This document shows, in pieces, positions 53,862 to 63,849 of a stretch of DNA of 64,000 bases. Position numbers and translations under genes: made by a program. Below the pieces are notes generated by a model. It did no database searches, had not been told where the DNA came from, and saw only the letters and a program-made list of their open reading frames with translations. The DNA comes from Eutreptiella sp. 'Long Island Sound 2002'. Lineage: Eukaryota; Euglenozoa; Euglenophyceae; Eutreptiales; Eutreptiaceae. The stretch lies in the NCBI GenBank assembly GCA_964036045.1, contig OZ038381.1, positions 62,620,242-62,684,241 on the forward strand. Reading direction: 5' to 3'. Every line of letters begins with the position of its first letter. Position 1 is the stretch's first letter.

Positions 53862-54809
53862 TCACGTCAGCACACAAACAAAATGTTGGTGCGCTTGTGG
53901 TGTGGCAGTTGAAGGAAGCGAGTGCACGCCAGCGCAATTGTCCGCAAAAGTCTCTTCTTGCCACTTACACACACTGATACTCAGTTTAAAGCGCGCCAGG
54001 GAGGCAGGATTTCCGGGCGCTACCAAGGCTGGCAGGGTGTGAAGGCGAACCCGAACCGGGTAGTGATCCAACAAGAAGAGATACTCATTTTCAACACCGA
54101 CAGTGCCGTTCTCCGGTGCTACACGGCGGCTGAGGAAGAAGTCTGAGACACCCACAAGTTCGTACACACTGACCCAGGTGGGCCCACAAATGCCGTGCGT
54201 GAAAGGGAGCAGGGCCATATCGGCCACAGAGTTAGACAAGACAAGGGCGATCTCGGGACTCACCGACAAATAATCTACGGACCACCCTGGATTGCACTGA
54301 AAATCTGCCCCCATGAGAACAAGCTTCGAGTCGGGGAAAACGTGGGTGCATAGCCACTGCAACATGGGGCGATACTCTTTGGCCGTGCCCTTGGCGGACA
54401 TGTACACGATGACAACTTGCACGGGGATTTCCATGTAGGTGTACTCTAACACTATGTCCCTCCCGTTGGGGTGATGTGTGAAACCACCCATCTGCAATTG
54501 GGTATCCCGGGGAACTGGAATGGCTACTCCAGCCGACGAAGAGGAAACCACTGTGTCCGTATGCCAGTATAGGCAGTGGACGACAAAACGAGGGAGCAAA
54601 AGCCTTGTCTCTTGCAGGAACACTACCGCTCGATAACCGGACCACTGCAGTAATTGCCGTGGCTCCATTGCTTTGGTCTTGACGGTATGTTCCACATTAA
54701 GAGTGAGCAAGTCAAAACTAGCCCGAATCGACATGGAAGCCGCGGCCCCCAGGTTGGGATCTTGTTTTAGGGTTTGCAATGAGGACACAGTCCTCTGCAC
54801 GATGCCCAC
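53862..54809 (-). CDS. LINE ORF2 N-terminus: apurinic/apyrimidinic-type endonuclease (EEP)
   Basis: An uninterrupted 315-codon frame ends at TGA. The endonuclease that nicks target DNA occupies residues about 32-260. Catalytic residues are in place: N38 (LLTLNVEHT), E67 (FLQETRLL), Y136 (VIVYMSAKG), D169 and N173 (LMGADFQCNPGW), D223 (GVSDFFLS) and H249 (LLDHYPVRV). After residue 260 the frame enters the EN-RT linker and is then lost by a frameshift around 53900, where a parallel frame (LWLRDDKLQWVVEFIQRV) takes over. The start codon shown is not certain, since an ORF2 start upstream cannot be excluded. Confidence 0.85.
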   Translation of the reverse strand: MGIVQRTVSSLQTLKQDPNLGAAASMSIRASFDLLTLNVEHTVKTKAMEPRQLLQWSGYRAVVFLQETRLLLPRFVVHCLYWHTDTVVSSSSAGVAIPVPRDTQLQMGGFTHHPNGRDIVLEYTYMEIPVQVVIVYMSAKGTAKEYRPMLQWLCTHVFPDSKLVLMGADFQCNPGWSVDYLSVSPEIALVLSNSVADMALLPFTHGICGPTWVSVYELVGVSDFFLSRRVAPENGTVGVENEYLFLLDHYPVRVRLHTLPALVAPGNPASLARFKLSISVCKWQEETFADNCAGVHSLPSTATPQAHQHFVCVLT

Positions 54810-54840
54810 AGACCCGTGGATCGGGCCCTCTACTCTTCAC

Positions 54841-55260
54841 ATGTCGTGAAGTTGCTTTGCCTCATATCTCGAATCCACCACGGATATTTTTTCGAAAATG
54901 CCTAGTACCATGCTGAAATATGCCTAGGAAAACCAACCATGCTTGGGGATTTCCCGAGCGGGCACCGGGTAAATCCCGAGTGATTTTTGGAGCGCCCATG
55001 GCAAAATTTGCCGGCAACGCGCACTACGTACGGTGCGCCACAAGTCATCCAAAAACTCCTAGAATGTGCAAACAATGCACGTGTCGCGCACCTCCGAACA
55101 ATTGAGTATGCGGCCCAGGTGATGAAGGCCGATATTTGCACATCTCCAGCCCAATTTCGGGGTGGATGCCATCGGTTTGGGTACACCCCGGCCGCACGAG
55201 GGACCCCACGGAGTTGGTTCCTGAGGTAGAGGTCATCAGCTGTTAACGGTTAATGTAATC
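54841..55260. other. Intergenic, no supported gene
   Basis: Possible 5' part of the LINE or spacer. Short frames only. Confidence 0.4.
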
Positions 55261-55273
55261 GGTTGGGTAATGG

Positions 55274-55939
55274 TCACTTTCGCCAAGTAAGGTTGCACGG
55301 GGTTGCGCTTGAGGATGTGTCATCCACGTCAATGCACTCAACCTTCACAGTTGGCTTGCTTGGGGTGCCACGGCGGCAAAACGTTGTCACAGGCGGTTCG
55401 AGCGGAAAGGGGGATTCACTACTACTACTACTGCTGCTGGTGGGGGTGGCTGTAGTCGTAGAAGCACCGCTATTGGTACGTGAGCTTGACTCACTGTCAG
55501 CAGAGGAGGAACTACAAGAACTATCACAAACTGCTGCATCAGGGTCTGACGCACATTGGTTGCGTCCGAACCGTGCCCACATTTGACACAGGACCAATAT
55601 TAAAAGGACGCAGATGAGTCGTGGACCTAGTTTGACACGAGTGTCACCCTGGTCTCCTCTTCCCGTCGCGTGCTACACGTCCATTCTCACTACCTTACCT
55701 TTCAGACGTTCTTTGGCCAGCTCCTTATGGTGCTTTTTGGTTAGGAAAAGGTTTGCATTGGCATAGTTGACTGTGGGCCACTGCCCTACGTGTGCCATGG
55801 TCGCAGTTGTCCATCGCCGCTGCCCACTCCGCTCTACGCCATGCCAGCCACAGATGCAGTACACATCCATTTGTGGCCCGCAGGCGTCTGTAGTGATATG
55901 TATTGACTGGGTGGCCACACGCATGTAGCATTTGAACAT
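55274..55939 (-). CDS. Small protein with possible TM segment and Ser-rich tail; in-frame TAG
   Basis: ATG at 55939. Residues 1-88 include YMRVATQSIHITTDACG and a Cys/Trp patch (DVYCICGWHGVER), ending in a basic helix (KKHHKELAKERLKGK). TAG at 55673-55675 interrupts. The same frame continues with a hydrophobic stretch (LGPRLICVLLILVLCQMW, a candidate transmembrane helix), a Ser-rich segment from a TAG/TGC microsatellite, and KVECIDVDDTSSS, which resembles a SUMO-interaction motif. It ends at TGA 55274-55276. If the TAG is a real stop, only the 88-residue N-terminal product is made. No family recognised. Confidence 0.45.
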
Positions 55940-56480
55940 GGTGTCCTACAAAGCTTTTCCAAGGAACCGCTCAACCACTGCCCTCCACATCGGGTAGGCA
56001 CTCACCACACACTGCTCCAAGACAACCCGCGCTTGTACGGCTGCCACAAATGGACTCAAGAGCGGTGGGCACGGCGCCCAAGTAAGTTCGTATACATTTC
56101 ATGGCCCAATGTCTCTTCAATACTTTTGTCCGCAACAGGGGACGTTAGGCTGGCGAAAGCTTGCCAAGCCTAAGATCCTTTCCCCCACATAATCTATAAA
56201 TCCTATTGGCAACCTAGGAAGTTAGAAAACACGTTCCAATCGATGACAATACACAGTGTGTGTGCCTTCTTCGCTATATTCAAAGACCAGCTGCATGAGG
56301 AACAAATGAAGCATGCCCCAGATGCGCCATTCCTTGGTGGTTAGTTGCAGGGTACTACTTTAGATACTACTATAGATCAGACCGACAAGGTGCGAGATCA
56401 AAAGGAACAAGAAATGGTAAGGAAGCCGAAGGGCAACGTCTAGGGCCAGCTGCGATGCAAGGTGCCTTGCCTCACGGCCC
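55940..56480. other. Intergenic, no supported gene
   Basis: AT-richer sequence with only short frames on either strand. Confidence 0.4.
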
Positions 56481-56509
56481 GTCAGCGCCACACCAGTCCG
56501 CAAGCAGCG

Positions 56510-56836
56510 TCACACCAACGAGCGATATTGCCGAGAGTCACCGGGCAACTTTGTGATGTGGTACCGCTTGGCCACGCTACTCGGGTGCTGAAAAAGTACA
56601 TTTTCGTCTGCAGGGGGTAATACCCGCCCAACGACGTTGCACACACGGTTGATGGCACTCTTGATATGGTGCAACACCGGTTGCATTGGAAAAACATGTT
56701 GTAGCCCCTTGGTGCCCGCAATCTTTGTGCGGGGGCGTTGGTGAATGGGCACGGGCTCCTGCACGAACATGTCCCGCACCCCGTGTTCTCTGGCCTAGGG
56801 GCACACCACAAAGGTTCGCCCCCGAGGTGCCACCAT
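56510..56836 (-). CDS. Small hypothetical protein with in-frame TAG
   Basis: ATG at 56836, then VAPRGRTFVVCP, TAG at 56795-56797, and AREHGVRDMFVQEPVPIH, GLQHVFPMQPVLHHIKSAI, NRVCNVVGRVLPPADENV to TGA at 56510-56512; 108 codons in all. Composition is protein-like and the piece before the TAG is in the same frame with an ATG, which suggests the TAG lies inside the coding sequence. Function unknown. Confidence 0.45.
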
Positions 56837-57404
56837 AGTTGATGTTGGTCGGTAAGCAGGAACTGGAAAGCAACCGTGAATCATACATGGTGCACACCCC
56901 TGTGAAAGCGCATAGGAACAACAAAGCACTGGGCAGCCACTGCATTAAACTCTTTAGGTCTATTCTCTGCCACCCATGGGCAATAGTCGACTTTTGACAT
57001 TTTCTGCAAATTGAGAAAACCAGAGGTTAGCGGAATGTTCCCAACCAAAAGAAAAAGCGTACCCCCCATATCCACCGGAGCTGCTTAGATGATCGCATTT
57101 GGACGGCCTCTAGGGGTGATGCCATCACTAAAAATTTCCACTGCCAAAGTACATTGCTAGGGTGGTTCGGACAATCGGCCCCTACCTATTAGAGGGCCAC
57201 AATTCTGCAATAGGTGTGCAACCACGGAAACTAGGAGCTTATGGTTGTCGATAGCATAATCCACCCGGGGGAGTACCATGTTTCTCAGCGTCACTGTCCC
57301 ATGGAGAGGGAGGGGCACCACCCAAGAGCTGCAGCTCGGGTACCTCCCACAGCTGTGGGTATAAAATCTGAAGTCTGAAGTCAGATTTGGCATGTTGTGT
57401 TGCA

Positions 57405-57910
57405 GACCCACATTAGAGCACATCCAAGTAAAACTCTGATAAAAGTGCAGCCCCCCCCCCCCCACACACTGGAACTTGAGCGCAAGAAAATGGTGATAAC
57501 AGTGCAGACCCCCCCCCCCCCCTCAGAGACACACAGCAACTTCACAGGAAAATGGTGATAAAAGTGCAGTACCCCAACCCCCACAGACACATAGGAACTA
57601 CACCTCAGGAAAATGGTGGGTTAGGGAAAATAGGTTGGAATGGAAAATGTGGAGAAGGGAACACTAGGAAAAGTCTGATACAAGGGTCCCCCCCAAAAAA
57701 AAACACACAACCGTTCAGTTCAAGAAAATGATGGGCTGGGTTGGGGAAAATATGGGGTTTGAAAATGTGGAAAAGGCAATTCTGGGAAAAATGTGGCAAA
57801 CCCCCCCCCCCCCCTCACCCCTACCCCAAAAAAAACACCCAAAGCTCTTGGAAAATGGGGGGTTGGGGAAAATGTGGGAAAGGGAAAACCAAGGGAAGTG
57901 GGAAAACGTT
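57405..57910. repeat. 57-62 bp tandem repeat and C-run-rich tract
   Basis: AGTGCAG marks at 57444, 57501 and 57563 with GAAAATGGTGATAA before and a C-run after. The tract continues to 57910 with looser GGGAAAATG...C-run units. It resembles the C-run-containing repeat at 13540-13765 in style, not in sequence. No gene. Confidence 0.6.
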
Positions 57911-58229
57911 AGAGCACAACATCGGACAGAAAATAAAAAATACAATTCATGCTGATGGTTGCTAATGGATGAATGGACCTGCAAAGAAGGAGAACATGGG
58001 TACCATGGGGATGGGCACAGCAAGCATGCAAAAGCACAATACCACTGCAACCCCAACTGTGTCATTCATCAATGAGTCCATCCATGTCATCCACCGGCAC
58101 TTGGGAACATGGTTGTGAGCTGCTTTGTGGTGCAGCACAACAGGAAACACGATCCGTTTGGGGGACCCAATCAGAGTCCATTTGGGCTAGCAAAGGCAAT
58201 GCTTGTTGCATAGCAATGTCTCGGGCTTG

Positions 58230-61085
58230 TCACCGGTTCCTGTTATATGGCACCTTCACACCCATGGCACCCAAGCAGTCACAAATGCGAGCGCGTGTCC
58301 CGTCACGCAATGTGCCTGCCTTTGCGGCACATACCGGCTTGGCCTGTGCACGGGCCAAGACACGCTTTGGCTCGGACTCCCGTGGTGCCACTGCTTTCTC
58401 TTCAGTGTTATTTTCAGCAGACTCGGTTGCATCATTCACAACCCGCACCACTGCCTCACCACACGGTCTTGCATCTTTGACAAAGCATGTGTGGCAAACC
58501 AGACATGTGTTGCACCAGATGCGCACAGGCTGCCTACACACTGCACAGTCCATGCCCCTTCGGAAGGTGAAGAAGTCATGGTTGCCACGATGATGAGCAC
58601 GACTACCGTCTTGTTCGACCACAGTGTCCTCAGACGGGGCTTGTCGGTCAGCCCGTTTGCGTGTTGCGCCTTGGCAAGCCAGTGGCCCCTCCGACCCCCC
58701 AAAAGATGGCAAAATGTCACCATAGTCCGCCACGGCAGCCTCCCCCTCTAGGCACTGCAGCATGGCCGCTTCCACTGATGTACGTGGATCAATGCGCTGC
58801 GAAACCCTATGCCGGGGACACACATCGAAGCTTGCATTTGCTGCCAGCTTGCTGGCTACCTCGACACCCTCCCCCTTCACCCACTGCCGCAAAGGTGGCA
58901 GATTACAATGCAGAGCCATGCAAACGCTAAGGACATGTGTGTCCTCCATATCATGCATATTGTTGGTGAACCTCCCACGCAACGAAATGGCACGCTCAAC
59001 AGCAGCCTCAGCAGGGCAATATGTGCGCAGCAATGACAAAACACGCCAAACATTCACCCATTGGAGATGATCCCGCTCCGGCGTCAAGGCCTCCCGAATC
59101 CGGGACATGGGGGGCTTGGCAAAGGTTTGAACGACAAGCTCCTTGAAGGATTCCCACTCTTCTAATGCACGAGCAGCATTAACACGCGCAGCTGCCATTT
59201 TAGCGTGCTTTGTGCCCATGAACCGCTTCAACGAATCAACTCCAAATGTGGCTCGGTCAGCCGCTGGTAGAGCGAGCCAACGGCCATGGTCAAGCAACAC
59301 AACACACTCAAGAACACCCCGGGGGTCAATGGTCCCCTGTCCCTCCCTGATGCCATCAAGCAATGTGTCTGTGACAGCACGTGCCTCTGTGGCTAGAAAA
59401 GGCGGGCTGGTTGTGCACCTCTGGCCATCGGTGTCAAACCGGACCAATTCAACGCCATGCCATGCACCCGTCACAGTTTGCTCTTTGAATTGAGTCCACC
59501 CTGGCCCCCCCTCCCTCGCCACATTTTCCACCCGTGCGTGTAACATTTCAGTTGCTTTGGTCAAGTGGGCACCTGTTGGTGCATGCAACTGTGCAACATT
59601 GTTGAAGCTGCGTGTACCGTGTAGTATGTCTCCATATACCACGGCCCATGACAGCAAACCTGCATCATGGCAATCCTCCCACACATCCTCCTCCTTGATG
59701 GTGAGGTGTGTTTTGGAATCCAAATGCCTCGCCACCCATGGCACATTGGCCAAGAACACCTTGTTGCGACGGGCATTTGCCTCAGACCACCGGATACGGT
59801 GTCTGGCAGGGATGAAACGCAACCCGCTACGTGTATCAGGTCACCTCGGCTGTTGGACACACCTCTCGAGTTCCTTCCACTTGCGCGAACCGTTGTACAA
59901 TGCACGTTGGCGACCCACAGCTGCCAGGTAGTCACCATGCACTTGACCGGCAGCCTCCAAGGCAAGGCCTAGCTTGCGCTGGACCACATGGCATGGCTCA
60001 GCCAGGGGGGTTAGCAAGGATAACCACTTCACAAGCATGGCAAACCCATTGTTCTCCATTGCCGACATATCCACAGCTTGTCGTGCAGTGGTACCTCGCA
60101 CACCAAGGTTAGAGGCACCATCCACAGCAAAAGCCACAACCTTCTGAGCCCACCAGGCACGGTCAGGCATCTAGGACAGCAGCACTGCCTCCACCTGTGC
60201 CGTCACCTCCTGTGCCTCCCGTGAAGCCACATCCACCACGCCAAGGAGCACCTCACACATTCCCTTGGGCCCAGTGCCTGGGAAGGGGAGCAGGATGGCA
60301 TACTCATTGATGCGATGCCTTTGCCGGTTAGATCCATCCAACAACAAGGCGATGAACAATGCCCTTTGCAGGGTCTCTGACACACCATCTTGCTTGCCAC
60401 CATGCATTCGACCATGGCCTCCTCAACTATCCATCGTCCAGAGGCAAGATGGCCCGGTTCAGAGGTCAACGCGCAATGCAGAAGAATGCGTTCACTGATT
60501 GCACGCATGGATGTGCAGATGCGGAGGCCAATGTATACCTCCACCAAGCGTGACAATGGCTGCCACCGCGTCGGTCATAGGTACACCGAGGTCCATGCCC
60601 TCACCCCTAATGAACACAGTGCTCTTCTCTGCCACATTGACCCCACACGCAGATGCACCGGGGCACAGTGCCCGAAAATATTCCGCACAATGCACCCGGG
60701 AACTCCCCTCGGCGGCCAAGGGGTGGCGGCCAGGATTGTCAATTTTTCTGCAGCTGCTGGTCGTGCCACGTGACACACCAAAGTGACATCTTTACGCCAT
60801 CCCTTTGGTCCAACGATCGACATACGCATGCCCATGCCATACGTTCCATTCACCAAGGGTGTAGCAGACTTCGGTGGCCGCTTCACCCCACGACAATCCG
60901 TTTGAGCAGCCGATGCACAACATATGCACATTACACCCCCTTCAACAGTGAACTGCAACTGCCAATGCCCATCCACAAAGGCTTGCAGTGTCTTTGGCCC
61001 TGCTGTTTGTTGCTTGGGGGCTGCCCCCTCATCATAGAAAAAGCATTGCTTCCCGCTGCTGCCAATGCAGCAGATCGGGCTACGT
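58230..61085 (-). pseudogene. hAT-superfamily transposase-like relic (KIAA1586/TTF-type)
   Basis: N-terminal frame (about 61085-60640): HWQLQFTVEGGVMCICC, then LVNGTYGMGM and CHVARPAAAEKL, like the zinc-finger lead of TTF/ZMYM-type hAT proteins. After frame changes near 60550 and 60405 the transposase core runs in one frame from 60407 to TGA at 58230. ALFIALLLDGSN (first catalytic Asp at about 60338) and VVAFAVDGASNLG (second Asp at about 60122) are RNase H-fold motifs; then RIRWSEANARR, and the C-terminal dimerisation region CPAEAAVERAISL with ER at about 58997 and MEDTHVLSVCMALHCNLP. The tail holds CAVCRQPVRIWCNTCLVC. Two in-frame stops, TAG 60171-60173 and TGA 59841-59843, plus frameshifts indicate loss of function. 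Satellite A abuts its 5' end. Confidence 0.75.
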
Positions 61086-62832
61086 GTCCTACTAGAACTT
61101 TTTCCCTCCCTCCCCGGGTAATACGTGTCCCCATGAACAGTTCCCCCTCCATTTACCGTTAGCACGTGTCTCCATCAAAATGTCTTTCTCCATTCCATGA
61201 GAACCCATGTCCCAATCAATCTTTCCCCCTCCAATCACGGAGAGAAAGGTCCCAGTCGAAATTTCTCCTTCCATTGACGGTGCAAACAAGAAGAGAACGC
61301 GTCTCAATCGAAAGTCAAACCACTGTTTATGGTCAACAGCTGTCCGAATCCAATTTGCTCCCTCCGTTCGCGGTGCAAACAAGTTGAGCATGCATCCCGA
61401 CGGAACAGCTACCCTCCATCCACGGTGAGCACGTGTCCCAATCAAAAAATTTCACCTCCATGGATGGACAGCACGTCCCAATCAACATTTAAGACGGCTT
61501 GCTTTGCAAACAGTCCTCCGCGGTCGGGACCATAATCCTAAAAACACGACTCAAAAGCTGCTCATTTTCACCTCAAAATGGACCACCGCGTGGCACTACG
61601 GCATGGCACATGTCTTATTGAACACCCATTTGCATTCTTTTGGTACCCCAAACACTATGGAAGAGGAACGACCCTCATTAAAAACGTTCGCTTAACACAC
61701 CGACATGTCTCGATCCAAGTTTCTCCCTCCATTCCCGGAGAGCACGTTTCCCAATCAACCTTTCCCCCTGCATTCACGGAGAGCACGTGTCCCGCTCGTA
61801 CTGTCTTCCTCCATTGATGGTGCAAACAAGATGAGAACGTGTCTCAATGGACAATCGAAGCTCCAATTACGGTAAACACATGCCCCAATCGAAATTGCTC
61901 TCCCCATTGAGGGTGGGAACAAGGTGACAAACCGTCCCAATCGAAAATCTACCCTACATCCACGGTGAGCAGTTGTCCCAATCCAAATTTCTCACCCCAT
62001 TCTTGGGGAGTAGTGTCCCAACCCACATTTCCCAGTATATTTACGTTGAACATGTTTCCCAATGAACATTTCTACCTCCAGTTACGGTCCAAACACGGTG
62101 AGAACACGTTTCAATTGGGCATCCAACCTCCATTTGCGGTGGACACATGTCCCAAGCGAATTACCTTGCTCCATTTGGGATGAGAACAAGGTGAGACCAC
62201 ATCCCAAACGAAAATCTACCCTCCATTTACGCCGAGCACATGTCCCAATCAAAAATGTCTGCCTCCCTTCCTGCAAAGCATGTGTCCCAATCCATATTTC
62301 CCCCTCCATTCGCGGGGAGCACCTGTCCGGAACGAATTTTGTGCCTCCATTCACGGACAGCATGTGTTCCGATTGAAATTTCCCCCTCCATTTACGGTTC
62401 AAACAAGGTGAGACCGTGTCTTAATGGACAATGCAACCTCCTTTTTGGGTTTGAACAAGGTGAGAAAGCCTCCCAATGGAAAGTCTAACCTCCATCCACG
62501 GTGAGCACATGTCCCGATCGATATTTCCTTCTCCATGCACCGTTGGCACGTGTCTCGATCGAAATTTCTCCCTCCACTTACGATGCAAACAAGGTGAGGA
62601 TGCGTCTCAATCAACAATGCAATCTGAATTTACGGTGAACACATGTCCCAATGGATATTCCTCCCTCCATTTCCCGTGAAAGTAAGGTGAGAACAAGGCC
62701 CAATCAAAAAACTACCCTCCGTCCACGGTATGCAGGTATCCCAATCAAATTTCCACCTCCGTTCCAAGAGAGCACGTCTCCCCATCAACATGTCCCCGTC
62801 CAGTCACGGTGAGAACTTGTCCCGATGCAGAT
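61086..62832. repeat. Satellite A, block 3 (reverse orientation)
   Basis: The same repeat as at 4.6-7.0 and 42.5-46.6 kb, here as reverse complement (CCCTCCATTCACGG, CACGTGTCCCAATC). Units are diverged. No genes. Confidence 0.87.
61478..61712 (-). repeat. Satellite A core, copy 3
   Basis: Reverse complement of the core at 6495-6745: GCTTGCTTTGCAAACAG, TCATTTTCACCTCAAAATGG, ACTACGGCATGGCACATG, GAACACCCATTTGCATTC. Flanked on both sides by satellite A. Confidence 0.78.
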
Positions 62833-63108
62833 GGGACCTTGCCCTCCTATGCAAGTTCATTTTAGTAGGTAAAAGTATCTCTGTGGCAGCCATGAAAGCT
62901 GTCGGAGATCGATGACACTCCAATGCAGGTGCCAGCTAGTGTATAGTATCAAGAAATAGCTCCAGCTTGGCCTGGAAATAGCTATGTTGGTCACTTGTTT
63001 AAGGTTTTTTAAGTTTCTAATGTATTGGAAGGTTCATTGAACCTTCAAAGTAATGACTCCAAAAAGAGTACAAAAATGGGTTTGAAAGACAATTTTTGAT
63101 GATAAAAA
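62833..63108. other. AT-richer spacer with short palindrome
   Basis: Composition shifts abruptly to AT-rich after satellite A. GAAGGTTCA-T-TGAACCTTC at 63028-63046 is a 9-bp-arm palindrome. No gene. Confidence 0.5.
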
Positions 63109-63849
63109 TGGCGTCCAAAAACTACTGTTCACCCACCTAGAGAGGCAAGTGGGACATCCAAGATCCAAGGGCGTACCAATACGCGTCAAAATTGTTCTAG
63201 AGTCGATGCAGCTCTGAAGGAGCACTTGGAGTTCTTTGTGTTCTTCAAGGTATTTGGACCCTTGGCACAAGCCATTAGAAGGAGCCAATCCAAGGAGCTC
63301 AAGTCCTTCACCGAGCCCAAGATTGGACTGCAGATCAACCACTCGACGGCCTGGCGTGGCCTGGGAAGGCCTGGAGCGACATTACAACCAGGTATGTCCT
63401 CCACAACCTCCACCTGCCCCTCAAGTACTTGGACTGAGGAGCATCATCAAGAACTTCCAGAAAATGGAGAAAACTATCCTCACCAAGACAATGAGGCTTG
63501 GTGGGCCTCTTACTCTGGATCAGAAGCGGCGGAGATCGCCGAATATTTTCCGACAAGTTCGTCAGCGACGTCCAGTGACGAACATGGGCCAGATACCAGC
63601 CCAATCAAATGGTGGGACTATGCCCCCAATGAGTTTCAACAAGCAATTGATTTTTATGAAGCCCAACAACAAGGACACCAAGAATTTGATATGTGGGACA
63701 GCTCCAGCGAAGGTAGCTGTCGCCAGACGACGACGTCGCGCAGAGAAGACCGTCGCCGACTCACAGCCAAGGAGGTGGAGAAGTTTGACAAGGAGATGAA
63801 GGAGTTCTTCAAGAATTATAAGAGCCCCATTGGCTCTGAGAGTGGCTAA
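63109..63849 (+). CDS. Hypothetical acidic protein, possibly an exon-spanning or element-encoded frame
   Basis: Open from TAA at about 63106 to TAA at 63847-63849. The N-terminal part has no ATG before 63394 (KEHLEFFVFFKVFGPLAQ, AIRRSQSKELKSFTEPK). The later part is acidic and Gln/Ser-rich (NEAWWASYSGSEAAEIAEYF, PIKWWDYAPNEFQQAIDFY), with a basic Arg cluster and a C-terminal coiled helix (LTAKEVEKFDKEMKEFFKNY). CCAG|GTATGT at about 63390 fits a splice donor, so the first part may be a separate exon. AT-rich 3' sequence follows to the window end. The composition differs from the rest of the window. I do not recognise the family. Confidence 0.5.
   Translation, partial: WRPKTTVHPPREASGTSKIQGRTNTRQNCSRVDAALKEHLEFFVFFKVFGPLAQAIRRSQSKELKSFTEPKIGLQINHSTAWRGLGRPGATLQPGMSSTTSTCPSSTWTEEHHQELPENGENYPHQDNEAWWASYSGSEAAEIAEYFPTSSSATSSDEHGPDTSPIKWWDYAPNEFQQAIDFYEAQQQGHQEFDMWDSSSEGSCRQTTTSRREDRRRLTAKEVEKFDKEMKEFFKNYKSPIGSESG

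Larger units (their letters stand above)
50820..54840 (-). mobile_element. Decayed EN-RT-RNase H LINE, minus strand
   Basis: In minus-strand order the segment carries an apurinic-type endonuclease (54809-53862), reverse transcriptase fragments (about 53400-52700), a Cys/His-rich patch (about 52150) and RNase H (51882-51043), the domain order of LINE clades with a C-terminal RNase H. Domains are split by frameshifts and stops, and the RT is partly duplicated, so the copy is dead. Boundaries are approximate; no poly(A) or target duplication was found for it. Confidence 0.8.
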
